Origin: G963691885 sp963691885
Lineage (GTDB): Bacteria > Pseudomonadota > Alphaproteobacteria > UBA8366 > Aestuariispiraceae
Assembly (NCBI GenBank): GCA_963691885.1
Contig: OY829843.1
Coordinates: 62,001 to 126,000, forward strand
Reading direction: 5' to 3'
Length of the DNA: 64,000 nt
The notes under the pieces are model-generated. The model saw nothing but the letters and a program-made list of their open reading frames with translations, had not been told where the DNA came from and made no database searches. This document shows, piece by piece, positions 34,051 to 42,905 of this stretch (the first letter of the stretch is position 1; every line of letters starts with the position of its first letter). The position numbers and the translations under genes are program-made.

Positions 34051-34797
34051 CTAAAACGCGTTAAAGATCAGTTTAGCTCCGGCGACAATCATCAGAATGT
34101 TTACAACCAGTTTAAAGGCTGATTTCGGGAGGAACTTAGCGACCAAAACACCAATACCGGCGGCGATCGCGGCAATTGGAACAAGGATAATGGAAAGCTC
34201 AAAGGCGTCCTGTCCCAGTGCACCAACGGCAATAAAGGGACCAATCTTCAAGACATTCACGGATGCCAAAAAAACGTTTGATGTGGCGACAAATTTCCGC
34301 TGCTCATACCCTCTGGACAAAAAATACATATGAATGGGCGGACCACCCGCATGTGCAACCGTGCTGGTCAGTCCCGAGGCCATCCCAAATCCCAACCCGT
34401 AGACCCGGGAAATCGCCTTTTTCATCACGCCAATTCCCATGAGAGACTGCATGGCGAAGAGGATAGCAATGACCCCTACTGCGCCGCCGATCATGGGACC
34501 TGGCACGATATCAATGAGAACGGCACCGATGCCAACGCCCACCAATGCGCCCGGTAAGGCAAAAGAGACAGCCTTGTAATCCGCGTATTTGCGATGCGAG
34601 ACGACATTGACAATGTCCATCGTCAACAGAATTGGTAGCAACACGCCAAGCGCGGTTTCAACGGGCAACCCCATCGACATGATGGGAAGGACGACCGGCG
34701 CGCCGACACCACCAAATCCTCCCTTGGCAACTCCCAGGACCAGAATTGCAAGCAGCGGGAACAGATATTCTTCGATAGCGATGGTCCATCTCCTCAA
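34051..34797 (-). CDS. TauE/SafE-family sulfite/sulfonate exporter-like membrane protein
   Basis: Protein of 248 residues with about eight transmembrane helices. The family signature GVAKGGFGGVGAPVVLPIMS in the first helix pair and SGLTSTVAHAGGPPIHMYFL in the middle are clear. TauE/SafE proteins export sulfite, sulfoacetate or other organic acids from catabolism. The neighbouring TauD-like dioxygenase would release sulfite if its substrate is a sulfonate, which would give this gene a purpose, but that is inference. Divergent from the MFS gene with only 40 bp between the starts. Confidence 0.82.
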   Translation of the reverse strand: MRRWTIAIEEYLFPLLAILVLGVAKGGFGGVGAPVVLPIMSMGLPVETALGVLLPILLTMDIVNVVSHRKYADYKAVSFALPGALVGVGIGAVLIDIVPGPMIGGAVGVIAILFAMQSLMGIGVMKKAISRVYGLGFGMASGLTSTVAHAGGPPIHMYFLSRGYEQRKFVATSNVFLASVNVLKIGPFIAVGALGQDAFELSIILVPIAAIAAGIGVLVAKFLPKSAFKLVVNILMIVAGAKLIFNAF

Positions 34798-34837
34798 TTG
34801 CCAACAACAGGCACTATTTTATTGATAGTCAAAGGAT

Positions 34838-36079
34838 TTGATCCATAAAATCTGCCTCGAACACAAGGTTCAAGGCAACGTGCAAGAATTCTCGTCACGC
34901 TCAGTGGTTACAATTGTCTTCGCGATCACATCAGTACAGGTGGTTGCGACCATGGCTGTCGTGATCCCTGCATCGGTTGCACCCGCATTGGCCGATGCGC
35001 TTCAAATGCCGGTCTCCCTTATTGGGTTGCAAGTGAGTTTTGCCTATATCGGCGCAACCTCAATGTCGCTTTTTGCGGGGCTCATAACGAGACGGTTTGG
35101 TGCCGTACGAACAAGTCAGATCGCAGCAGGATTGATCGGGGCATCCCTTCTTGTCATTGCCGTACCGGAGGTCGTCGCTCTAGCGATTGGTTCTCTGGGC
35201 ATTGGGATTGCCTACGGCCTGACCAACCCGGCAGCATCGCATGTGATTATGAAGATCGTGTCAGACAGCAACCGGAACTTCATTTTTTCCATCAAACAGA
35301 CCGGGCAACCACTGGGCGGTGTGGTTGCGGGCCTTATGGCACCGCCTCTGGCCGTTGCGTTCGGCTGGCAATGGTCCCTTGTAGCTGGTGCGGCTCTTGC
35401 CTTCGTCACAGCCATTGCGATCCAGCCGTTGCGCAAAACCCTGGACGCAGACCGCGAGCCGCAAACCCGTTTCAGGGGTAATGCCTTCGCGGATATCGGC
35501 CTGCTCCTTCGCACCCCAAAGCTCAGACTGCTCTCTTTATCCGCCATGACCTATTCCGGTGTTCAACTGGCTTTAATGACCTACGCTGTCACCATGCTGG
35601 TCGAAGAACTGACGGTGAGTATTGTGATCGCCGGAATCATACTGGCCATCCTGCAGATTGCAGGCGTGTTAGGACGCCTGGGTTGGGGCGCACTTGCGGA
35701 TCGTTTCGGTCGGGGGATTGTCGTGTTGTTTGTGTCCCAAGTCCTAACCATTACTTGCGCGTTAATGACAACGTTCCTGACGGATCAGATGCCAATGGCG
35801 GTCATCATCGTTGTCATGTTCTGTTTTGGAACAACGGCCATCGGCTGGAACGGGATCTTTATGGCGGAGATCGCCCGCATGTCGCCAGAGGGCAAGGTCA
35901 GCAGCGCGACGGGAGGTGTTTTGGTGCCAACATTCCTGGGCGTCATCCTGGGGCCGCTGCTGTTCTCCGGCATTCATTCCCTGACGGGAAGCTACACAGC
36001 AACATTTGGCTTTATGGCACTACTCACTATGCTGGGCCTGATACCCTTGATAGGGATCATGCGACGGGAAGCAAGATAG
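34838..36079 (+). CDS. MFS transporter (CynX/NimT-like)
   Basis: Protein of up to 413 residues with twelve predicted helices. It has the MFS motif A-like loops ITRRFGAVRTSQIAAGLIGA (after helix 2) and ALADRFGRGIVVLF (after helix 8). The open frame starts at a TTG (34838); a GTG at 34880 is as likely, and would give a more usual N-terminal tail. Substrate unknown; context suggests an organic acid or the compound attacked by the flanking catabolic genes. Ends 11 bp before the convergent hydrolase. Confidence 0.8.
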   Translation: MIHKICLEHKVQGNVQEFSSRSVVTIVFAITSVQVVATMAVVIPASVAPALADALQMPVSLIGLQVSFAYIGATSMSLFAGLITRRFGAVRTSQIAAGLIGASLLVIAVPEVVALAIGSLGIGIAYGLTNPAASHVIMKIVSDSNRNFIFSIKQTGQPLGGVVAGLMAPPLAVAFGWQWSLVAGAALAFVTAIAIQPLRKTLDADREPQTRFRGNAFADIGLLLRTPKLRLLSLSAMTYSGVQLALMTYAVTMLVEELTVSIVIAGIILAILQIAGVLGRLGWGALADRFGRGIVVLFVSQVLTITCALMTTFLTDQMPMAVIIVVMFCFGTTAIGWNGIFMAEIARMSPEGKVSSATGGVLVPTFLGVILGPLLFSGIHSLTGSYTATFGFMALLTMLGLIPLIGIMRREAR

Positions 36080-36090
36080 GGAGGTGACGG

Positions 36091-37095
36091 TTACTGGTTA
36101 GCGCTTCGCAACCAATCGGCAACCAATGACCAAATCTCTGCACTGTTACTGTCCATCATCGGAAAATGCGAATTTCCTGTAATACCAATCGCTGGCAAGT
36201 CAATCACCGTTACCGGGACGCCGGCTGCGATCAGCCGCTCTACATGGGCGTCGACCGTGGCCCGGTAGTCCTGCCATACAGGGCTGTCTGCAAAGAAATC
36301 ACCCCAGACAACAAGATGCGGCACGTGTAGTAGCCGCTCTAGTGCCTCCATACCGACCTGATCCGGGGAACCGGACGGTTCGATCAGGACCACTGCCGCG
36401 ATCCGGTCCGGCGCGTTCAAAGCGGCCTGTTGGGCAAAACCACATCCCTGTGAATGGGCAAACAAGACAGCCTTGTCAAAGATCTGGATGTATTCGGCAT
36501 AAGCCGCCTCTACCCTGGGCGTCAGGTCCGGCCAACGCGCCACAAACTGGTTCGCAAAATAGTCATAGCGGTCGACTGGAAACCTCTGTCCTTCAAAAGG
36601 GCGACGATCATCCGGATCCGACGCATAACCGTCTTCAGGACCCATTCTGAAAATCTTCCACGCAAGCTCCTTGGGTCGAAAAACCGGATCCATACCCGTA
36701 ATGGCATCAGGCGGGACGGACGAGCGTCCCCGTTCTACGGCATCGGACACATACACATCAAATCCGTCTCGCAACGCCAGTTCGGTCCAACCTGGTCGCT
36801 CATCAGGGGTTGTTTCCCAAGTAACCCCCGTCATGCCCCCACCATGCCACATCAATAGAGGCGGCAGCCCATTCGGGTCGCCGGACAGGAAGCCCTGAAC
36901 GTACATCTGTCCGGTTTGATAATCGCCGGCCTGCTGCAATTTGCGCTGTTCCGACCCCATTGCCAGCGCCACGCCGTCGGTATGTGCCATCTCAATGCGC
37001 TGATGCTCGCCACCAACAAAGAAGCTGCGCATGCCGCGAAGCGAGAAGCTTGATTGTGTCGTCACCGACAGTTGCCCCCCATCCTCTTCTTCCAA
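36091..37095 (-). CDS. Alpha/beta-hydrolase (esterase-like)
   Basis: About 334 residues. Nucleophile elbow AHSQGCGFAQQAALN, oxyanion-side motif LLMWHGGGMTGVTWE and a late His in TGNSHFPMMDSN fit the alpha/beta-hydrolase triad. The AHSQG form with a preceding cap region is common in uncharacterised esterases adjacent to TRAP transporters. Last gene of a probable dctP-dctQ-dctM-hydrolase transcript, starting 16 bp after dctM. Of several possible starts, ATG 37095 and ATG 37032 are the best. Confidence 0.75.
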   Translation of the reverse strand: MEEEDGGQLSVTTQSSFSLRGMRSFFVGGEHQRIEMAHTDGVALAMGSEQRKLQQAGDYQTGQMYVQGFLSGDPNGLPPLLMWHGGGMTGVTWETTPDERPGWTELALRDGFDVYVSDAVERGRSSVPPDAITGMDPVFRPKELAWKIFRMGPEDGYASDPDDRRPFEGQRFPVDRYDYFANQFVARWPDLTPRVEAAYAEYIQIFDKAVLFAHSQGCGFAQQAALNAPDRIAAVVLIEPSGSPDQVGMEALERLLHVPHLVVWGDFFADSPVWQDYRATVDAHVERLIAAGVPVTVIDLPAIGITGNSHFPMMDSNSAEIWSLVADWLRSANQ

Positions 37096-37111
37096 CCGGT
37101 CCCCTTGGTGA

Positions 37112-38395
37112 TCAGAAATGAGATGTGATCAACTGACCGGGCAACCAGAGGGCCAGCATCGGGAACATAAGCACGATGATGAGCACAATAGTGTCCGAAA
37201 TGCAGAACGGGAACGAGCCGCGAATGACCTGTGTCACCGGCAGTTTCGTGACACCACTCACAGCGAACAGGTTCAGACCAACCGGTGGAATGACACTGCC
37301 AATCTCAATGCAGAGGGCTGTCAGAATACCGAGATGGACCGGATCAACACCCAGGGACAGGGCAACAGGGAAATAGATCGGAACGGTCAGCACCAGAATG
37401 GCGACACCCGTCAGCCACATAGAGAGCAGCAGCAAGGTCCCCATCAAGGCGAAGAGGAACATATGCTTGGACAGGCCGAGTGACCCGGACCAGGCCGCAA
37501 TCTCCTGCGGCCATCCCATATTGGCGAGAAAGAACTGAAAGATCCCGACACAGCCCAGCAGAAAGAAAACGATCGCGGTCAGGTTCATCGTGCGCTTCGT
37601 TACCGCCATCAATTCCCTGATGAACGGGCCACGCTTGAAAAAGACGCCATAGCCAAGCGCATAACAGGCCGCAGCCGCACCGGCCTCTGTCGGGGTGAAC
37701 AACCCACCGTAGAGGCCACCCAAAACCAGCACAGGCATCAACAGGGCGGGCAACGCTTCCAGGAAGGCCGTCCATACCCGGGACAGCTCAAACTGTCCCC
37801 GCGGCAGTTTCACGATGAAAATGGACACGCAAACGATGATGACAGCGTCACTGATGGCCAGCATGATGCCGGGAATGACGCCTGCGAAAAACAGATCAAC
37901 AATGGAAATCTCGGTGATGACACCAAACAGGATGAGGGTGATGCTTGGCGGAATAAGCAGGGCGATGCCCCCTGCAGATGCGATCACACCAGCTGCCATC
38001 CATTTTGGATAGCCCCGCTTCACCATTTCCGGATAGGCAATCACGCTCATCGCCGCCGCCATGGCGGTTGAAGATCCAGAGATCGCCCCGAACAACACCG
38101 CCGATATCAGTGTCGCATAGGCAAACCCGCCCGGCACCCACCCGATCAGGGCGTCTGCAAAATTGAACAACCCGCGAACCAGGCCGGTCTTTTCCATCAG
38201 GAAGCCGGCATAGATAAAGAACGGAATCGCGATCAGCGTGTATTTGCTTATGAAATTGAAGAACGCTTCAAACAACGTGTCGATGGACAGAAAGTCATCA
38301 AAGAAGACCATGATTGCCGTCGATCCCGCCAGAGAGATCGCGATTGGTACGGCCAGAAAGATAAACAGGAAAAGGGTCAGAGCGGTTGCGAGCAT
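37112..38395 (-). CDS. dctM: TRAP transporter large permease (DctM)
   Basis: Protein of 427 residues with about twelve hydrophobic segments, standard for DctM. Diagnostic stretches are LFGAISGSSTAMAAAMSVIA and GGLYGGLFTPTEAGAAAACY. It is the sodium-driven permease of a tripartite ATP-independent periplasmic system with the genes to its right. Starts 33 bp after dctQ. Confidence 0.92.
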   Translation of the reverse strand: MLATALTLFLFIFLAVPIAISLAGSTAIMVFFDDFLSIDTLFEAFFNFISKYTLIAIPFFIYAGFLMEKTGLVRGLFNFADALIGWVPGGFAYATLISAVLFGAISGSSTAMAAAMSVIAYPEMVKRGYPKWMAAGVIASAGGIALLIPPSITLILFGVITEISIVDLFFAGVIPGIMLAISDAVIIVCVSIFIVKLPRGQFELSRVWTAFLEALPALLMPVLVLGGLYGGLFTPTEAGAAAACYALGYGVFFKRGPFIRELMAVTKRTMNLTAIVFFLLGCVGIFQFFLANMGWPQEIAAWSGSLGLSKHMFLFALMGTLLLLSMWLTGVAILVLTVPIYFPVALSLGVDPVHLGILTALCIEIGSVIPPVGLNLFAVSGVTKLPVTQVIRGSFPFCISDTIVLIIVLMFPMLALWLPGQLITSHF

Positions 38396-38428
38396 GGCTT
38401 TACCTAAAGGGAGTTTGTGTAGATGCGG

Positions 38429-38980
38429 TTAGACATCGGTTGTCAGTTCGATATCCGCTTCGAGATGCTCGCCCCTGGCAAACGCGACGATATCTTCAAT
38501 CGTATGGAGAAAAGCAACAAAGGCCATAAGCCCGAACCCGATCATAAGGATCAGGTAAAATGGCCAGAGAGGAATTACCAGACTGTACGTCGTCAGCTCA
38601 CGGTCAATGGCATAGGTCAGCGTTGACGTCCCCGTGATCGCAATCGTTGCGCAAAAAATTGTAATGATCGCGGACACAATAATTCGGGACAGGCCGACCA
38701 TCCTGAAATGTCCCTTACTGTGCAACAACTGGATGATGGCATTCATCACCAGGTGACTGCGGCGCGTCTGGGTCACACAGAAGTAAAAGGCAACGGCTGA
38801 TACCATGCCGACGACAATTGCATCCTGTCCCCATTCAAAGACCACATTGAAGATGTAACGGCGCACAATCTCCAGTAATGCGAACATCGTGATCACCAGC
38901 ATCATGGTGGCAGCAAGCCATCCAAGAACGGCTGCGATCAAGTTTTGAATGCGTTTTGAGAAAGCTAAGAAAGCGTCCAT
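38429..38980 (-). CDS. dctQ: TRAP transporter small permease (DctQ)
   Basis: 183 residues from the ATG at 38980, with four helices (NLIAAVLGWLAATMMLVITM near the N-terminus and VIPLWPFYLILMIGFGLMAF near the C-terminus) and the DctQ signature around RRSHLVMNAIIQLL. The frame continues upstream to a TTG inside a hairpin, which is not a likely start. Lies between dctP and dctM, transcribed with them. Confidence 0.88.
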   Translation of the reverse strand: MDAFLAFSKRIQNLIAAVLGWLAATMMLVITMFALLEIVRRYIFNVVFEWGQDAIVVGMVSAVAFYFCVTQTRRSHLVMNAIIQLLHSKGHFRMVGLSRIIVSAIITIFCATIAITGTSTLTYAIDRELTTYSLVIPLWPFYLILMIGFGLMAFVAFLHTIEDIVAFARGEHLEADIELTTDV

Positions 38981-39031
38981 TTCGATCCCCGACGGGCTGG
39001 GTTTTCGACGATCAGAACCACATGGCAAGGT

Positions 39032-39064
39032 CAATGGGTTGCCGGATGTATCGGCAACCCATTG
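39032..39064 (-). terminator. Strong hairpin between dctP and dctQ
   Basis: CAATGGGTTGCCG at 39032-39044 pairs perfectly with CGGCAACCCATTG at 39052-39064 around a 7-nt loop, located 24 bp after the dctP stop. No T-tract follows, so it is more likely a partial terminator or an RNA-stabilising end that lets the binding protein be made in excess over the permeases. Confidence 0.65.
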
Positions 39065-39088
39065 TTCCAGACCATTGCCAGAAAGTGA

Positions 39089-40240
39089 TTACTTCCGGTT
39101 CTTGGCGCGATACAGATCTGAACCCTTCACGTATTTCGCGAAATAGGCGTCGAACTGTGAGCAGTCGGTCTTTTCAAGGTCGCTGGACCCGGGTGGGTTG
39201 GCAGCCACAATGGCGGCGGCCTCTGCGGTGAACTTGTCCACCAGCTTGTCGCCCGTGTCATCGACCTTAGATTTGATCCACTCGTTTGTTGCACCGCCTT
39301 CAGCCTTCTGAATGACAGCGGCTTCTTCCTGACTCATCACGTAGATGCCAGGGGCATTCTTGTCCTTCGTTTCAAACTTGGACAGCATGCGCTGATCGTT
39401 GCAGAAGTTGATTGCCCGCTGGAACGGAATGAAGTCGTTCTGAATGATGTCGGCCAGCGCAGTTTGCTGTTCAGAGTCCAGCTTGTTCCACCAGCGGTTT
39501 GAAACGCCAAACCAGTAATAGTCGCCGACAATCCCGTTCAGACCTGCAACGGTGAAATACGGTGCCTGTTCCTTAACCTGGTTAAAGCCACCAAGTGACG
39601 TCAAAAGGCCGTCGATAACGCCGGTTTGCAGAGCGGACGGAACATCACCAAATGCCATTGCCTGTGGATTGGATCCAAGCGAGCTCAGCAGCGCGTTTTC
39701 TGCAGGGCCCATGGACCGCATTTTCTTACCCGCAAAATCTTCTGGAGCTGTCAGACGTTTTTCAACAGCACCGGCACCCATATACATGCTGAGATGCCCG
39801 GCACCCATCAGCGTGATATCGTGTTTCTTGTTGAAGACATCCGCAAGCGCGGCATAGGTTTCTGTCTTGTCGACACTGTCGATTGCACCAGCCGTGGTCA
39901 GTTTACCGGCACCAAGCAGCACATTGGCGAGCGGCTCCACACTGGCGGTTTTACCAAACTGGCCTGTAAGAACCTCCAGGTTACCCTGTGTCAGAGCCTT
40001 TACGCCCTGTGGCACCGTATAGAGTGATTTCGCCCAATAGATCTGGACCTTACTGCCCGGGATCTTCTTTTCAACCAGTTCAGCGAAGTAAACCTCGGCA
40101 ATCGCTGCTGGATGCGGCGGACCACCATGGTCGGACGCCCAACGCATTTTAATGGGATCAACAGCACCAGCGGCACCCGTCATTGCCAAGACAAGACCGG
40201 AACCCAGAGCTGCAGAAAGCAGACGTGATTTAATGGACAT
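39089..40240 (-). CDS. dctP: TRAP transporter substrate-binding protein (DctP family)
   Basis: Periplasmic protein of 383 residues. Signal peptide (SRLLSAALGSGLVLAMTGAA, cleaved near AGA). The family's ligand-binding region is recognisable as GKKMRSMGPAENALLSSLGS, with the Arg that anchors a carboxylate, and VPSALQTGVIDGLLTSLGGF. The ligand is therefore probably an organic anion. First gene of dctPQM-hydrolase and divergent from the tautomerase gene, which suggests that the imported acid is processed by the adjacent enzymes. Confidence 0.9.
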   Translation of the reverse strand: MSIKSRLLSAALGSGLVLAMTGAAGAVDPIKMRWASDHGGPPHPAAIAEVYFAELVEKKIPGSKVQIYWAKSLYTVPQGVKALTQGNLEVLTGQFGKTASVEPLANVLLGAGKLTTAGAIDSVDKTETYAALADVFNKKHDITLMGAGHLSMYMGAGAVEKRLTAPEDFAGKKMRSMGPAENALLSSLGSNPQAMAFGDVPSALQTGVIDGLLTSLGGFNQVKEQAPYFTVAGLNGIVGDYYWFGVSNRWWNKLDSEQQTALADIIQNDFIPFQRAINFCNDQRMLSKFETKDKNAPGIYVMSQEEAAVIQKAEGGATNEWIKSKVDDTGDKLVDKFTAEAAAIVAANPPGSSDLEKTDCSQFDAYFAKYVKGSDLYRAKNRK

Positions 40241-40329
40241 GGAACCTCCCGTTCAAAAAAGTTTGTAGCTTCGTGTCTCTTTTTGGTGAAGCCAAAACCT
40301 TAGCAAACAGGTTATATTTTGAAAACTTA

Positions 40330-40398
40330 TTGTTCTAAACTCTGATATATATGAAATATTGTTATCGTCCTTCCAATTTCGATAGGGCATTAGAACAA
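40330..40398. promoter_or_regulatory. Candidate operator pair in the dctP / tautomerase promoter region
   Basis: TTGTTCTAA at 40330-40338 and its exact reverse complement TTAGAACAA at 40390-40398, 60 bp centre to centre, inside the 194-bp divergent intergenic region. A related TTAGAAC occurs at 44037-44043 between the dehydrogenase and the hydrolase genes of the next unit. The spacing suits a looping regulator, but which regulator is unknown. Confidence 0.45.
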
Positions 40399-40434
40399 GA
40401 AAAACCTCTCTTTTAGGAAACAGGAGTAATCCAA

Positions 40435-40764
40435 TTGCCGTCTTTCAGCATTCATTACGGACCTGAGCACAAACTTGATTCGAGGACTTTCTCCGGAATG
40501 GCTGAAAGCCTGGCCGGACTTGCCAAGGATATGCTTTCCGCAAAACCGGCAACAATCCAGATTTTACCGGTTGCGCTGGCCCATACACCATTGGGTTCAC
40601 CGATCTATGTTGAAATTCAAGCCAGAGATGAAGAACACAGATCGGGTGAAATTCTGACAGATTTTCTAAAAGAGGTAGATGCGGTTACCTTTGAGACATT
40701 CGGAGTACGCTGCAGAATTCGGTACTTCCGGTTTCCGGCCTCTTTTCTGGCAGCTATAAACTAG
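40435..40764 (+). CDS. Tautomerase-superfamily protein (CHMI-like)
   Basis: Protein of 109 residues starting at a TTG at 40435 (MPSFSIHYGPEHKLDSRTFS). Pro at position 2 becomes the N-terminal catalytic proline after Met removal, as in 5-carboxymethyl-2-hydroxymuconate isomerase, and PSFSIHYGPE resembles that family's start. It would isomerise an unsaturated keto acid. Divergent from the TRAP genes; its 3' end overlaps the convergent amidase gene by 11 bp. Confidence 0.65.
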   Translation: MPSFSIHYGPEHKLDSRTFSGMAESLAGLAKDMLSAKPATIQILPVALAHTPLGSPIYVEIQARDEEHRSGEILTDFLKEVDAVTFETFGVRCRIRYFRFPASFLAAIN

Positions 40765-42061
40765 CGACCGATGTTCTTTCAGGTGTGCGGAGATTTTCCA
40801 ATAGCTTGGAAATACCAAAAAGGGCGGCATCACGACCATACGCGCCGATCAGCTGACAACCGATGGGAAGCCCCGACCGAGATGATTTGAAAAGCGGCAG
40901 TGTAATTGTCGGGTTGCCGGTCAAAGTCCACGGAGAATTAAACGTGGCCACCCCGGTTGATTCCAAGCCCTTCAATGCCGCACCCGGGGCGCTGGGGAAT
41001 AGAATTACATCCATATCTTCGAACCGACTGGACAGTGCGATCTTCAGGGCGCCCAATTCATCGATCATTTCATGATATTCGGTATTGGAGACGTCATTTC
41101 CGTCTGCAAGTCGACCTGTGCGAAGGATCTCGCTTAACTGATCAAGGTGGTGCACGCGCTCAAAGGCGATACTGCGACCAAATTCGTACCCGCTTATTTT
41201 TTGATGCAAGAACATCAGCCGCGGGACGATCTCATCAAGGTACAACGTCTCTACAGATACACCCTGTTCTTTCAGATGATCTGCAAAATTCTGGATCAGA
41301 TATTGAGTCTCAAGATCGGCTTCGTCCCAGGGCGAAGATTTCAATACCGCAACACGCAATTTGGAAGCGTCCGCCTCTTTCAGTGGCCCGGCCGGTTCCT
41401 GTATGAGAATTCCGCGGACAAGATTAACATCGTCCAGGGAGCGGGCAATCAGACCGAGCGTGTCCATGGTCGGCGCGTTTGCTAAAATCCCTGTTTTGTC
41501 AAAACTGCCATAGCTTGGCTTGAATCCGATCACGCCGCAGTATGAAGCCGGTCTGATGACAGAACCGGATGTCTGCGTTCCAAGCGCAACAGGCACCATG
41601 CAATCCGCAACCGCCGCTGCGGATCCCGACGATGACCCGCCCGGTGTATAATCCAAATTCAATGGATTGCGGGTCGTTCCCGGATGCCGATGACCCAATT
41701 CCGTTGTTACCGTCTTGCCAAGGAAAACACACCCCGCCTCTCGCATCAGGGCAACAGATCCGCCTTCCCGCGTTACCGGATTGGCGTCGTGAAAGTCTGT
41801 TCCCATCATGGTTGGTTGGCCCACGACATCAATGATGTCTTTCGCAGCAACGGGGATGATCGACGAAGCTTGCGCAGCCAAAGCGGCCTCCAGATCGGCT
41901 TCTATGCAGCTGCTGACATGGGAAAAGGCCCGCACAACCGGATCACGGTCAAGGATGCGGTACCGGCAAGAGCGGACCCAGTCCAGTGCTGTCAAGGCGC
42001 CAGCATCGATCAGACTTAAGGCCTGCGTTGCAGTCAATTCATAGGCACGATCAACACTCAT
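40754..42061 (-). CDS. Amidase-signature-family hydrolase
   Basis: Protein of 435 residues with the Ser-cisSer-Lys triad: Lys in IIPVAAKDIIDV, the Gly/Ser-rich signature YTPGGSSSGSAAAVADC, and the nucleophile region LGTQTSGSVIRPASYCGVIG. It hydrolyses an amide to acid and ammonia. Last gene of a minus-strand unit after SDR, tartrate-type dehydrogenase and alpha/beta-hydrolase. Not a GatA, as no gatB or gatC is near and the catabolic context differs. Confidence 0.88.
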   Translation of the reverse strand: MSVDRAYELTATQALSLIDAGALTALDWVRSCRYRILDRDPVVRAFSHVSSCIEADLEAALAAQASSIIPVAAKDIIDVVGQPTMMGTDFHDANPVTREGGSVALMREAGCVFLGKTVTTELGHRHPGTTRNPLNLDYTPGGSSSGSAAAVADCMVPVALGTQTSGSVIRPASYCGVIGFKPSYGSFDKTGILANAPTMDTLGLIARSLDDVNLVRGILIQEPAGPLKEADASKLRVAVLKSSPWDEADLETQYLIQNFADHLKEQGVSVETLYLDEIVPRLMFLHQKISGYEFGRSIAFERVHHLDQLSEILRTGRLADGNDVSNTEYHEMIDELGALKIALSSRFEDMDVILFPSAPGAALKGLESTGVATFNSPWTLTGNPTITLPLFKSSRSGLPIGCQLIGAYGRDAALFGISKLLENLRTPERTSVASL

Positions 42062-42103
42062 ATTGCGGTTACCCCATCAATCGCGCGCCGTCCGGCGCAC
42101 ATA

Positions 42104-42856
42104 CTACCTCATGACACGACCACCATTCACGTGAAGCGTATGGCCCGTCACATAGGCCGCCGCATCAGAACACAGGTAAAGTGCCGCGCCTGCAATCTCC
42201 TCAACATAGCCTTTGCGACCAAGGGGAATCCCCAGGTTCAGAAGGCCCGATGGTGCCGCCCCCGCGTTTGCCCCGCGTTCCGTATCGATGAAGCCAGGGG
42301 AAATCGTGTTCGCCGTGGTACCCGACGGGGCCCATTCCGCCGCCAACCCCCGGCAAAGGCCTTCCATCCCGGCTTTTGCCGCGTTCACATGCACCCGGTT
42401 CGCCGCGCCTGCATGATGGGAAACACCGCCCAGGCCAATGAACCGTCCATGCGGTGATTCCATCAAATGCGGACCTGCATGATGGGCCAGAAGGAAGGCG
42501 GCATCCAGGGTCACAGCAAGGGCGTTACGCCATTCGGAAAACGGCATCTCGACCACCGGCTTCATCGACCGCATGGCGGCGTTGCTGACAACAATGTCCA
42601 GTCCGCCAAATCGGTCAACAGCTTCACTCACCAATTGCGGAACAACGCCATCATCGGTCACGTCACCGAGGACGGCATGCGCCTGTCCGCCAGCATCCCT
42701 TATTGTGCCAACAACTTCGTCCAGCGCGGCCGCATCGGACCGCCCGTTAACAACGACCGACGCCCCGGCCTCTGCCAATGTAAGGGCAATGGATCGGCCG
42801 ATATTTTTTCCGGCACCCGTGATCAACGCGGTTCTGCCCGACAGCATCTTGGTCAT
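42104..42856 (-). CDS. SDR-family oxidoreductase lacking the usual catalytic tyrosine
   Basis: Rossmann-fold protein of 250 residues from the ATG at 42856 behind GAGGAAAC. NAD(P) motif TGAGKNIGRSIALTLAEAG at about 14-32 and the structural NAA are normal. The active-site position usually YxxxK reads VHVNAAKAGMEG, so Val (with an adjacent His) stands where Tyr is expected, while the Lys is kept. Either it uses the His or it is a non-classical SDR. The C-terminus (YVTGHTLHVNGGRVM) is standard. Confidence 0.82.
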   Translation of the reverse strand: MTKMLSGRTALITGAGKNIGRSIALTLAEAGASVVVNGRSDAAALDEVVGTIRDAGGQAHAVLGDVTDDGVVPQLVSEAVDRFGGLDIVVSNAAMRSMKPVVEMPFSEWRNALAVTLDAAFLLAHHAGPHLMESPHGRFIGLGGVSHHAGAANRVHVNAAKAGMEGLCRGLAAEWAPSGTTANTISPGFIDTERGANAGAAPSGLLNLGIPLGRKGYVEEIAGAALYLCSDAAAYVTGHTLHVNGGRVMR

Positions 42857-42905
42857 TGTTGTTTCCTCTGAGTATTTTCGTTTCGTATGACGAGCAACGA
42901 ACAGT

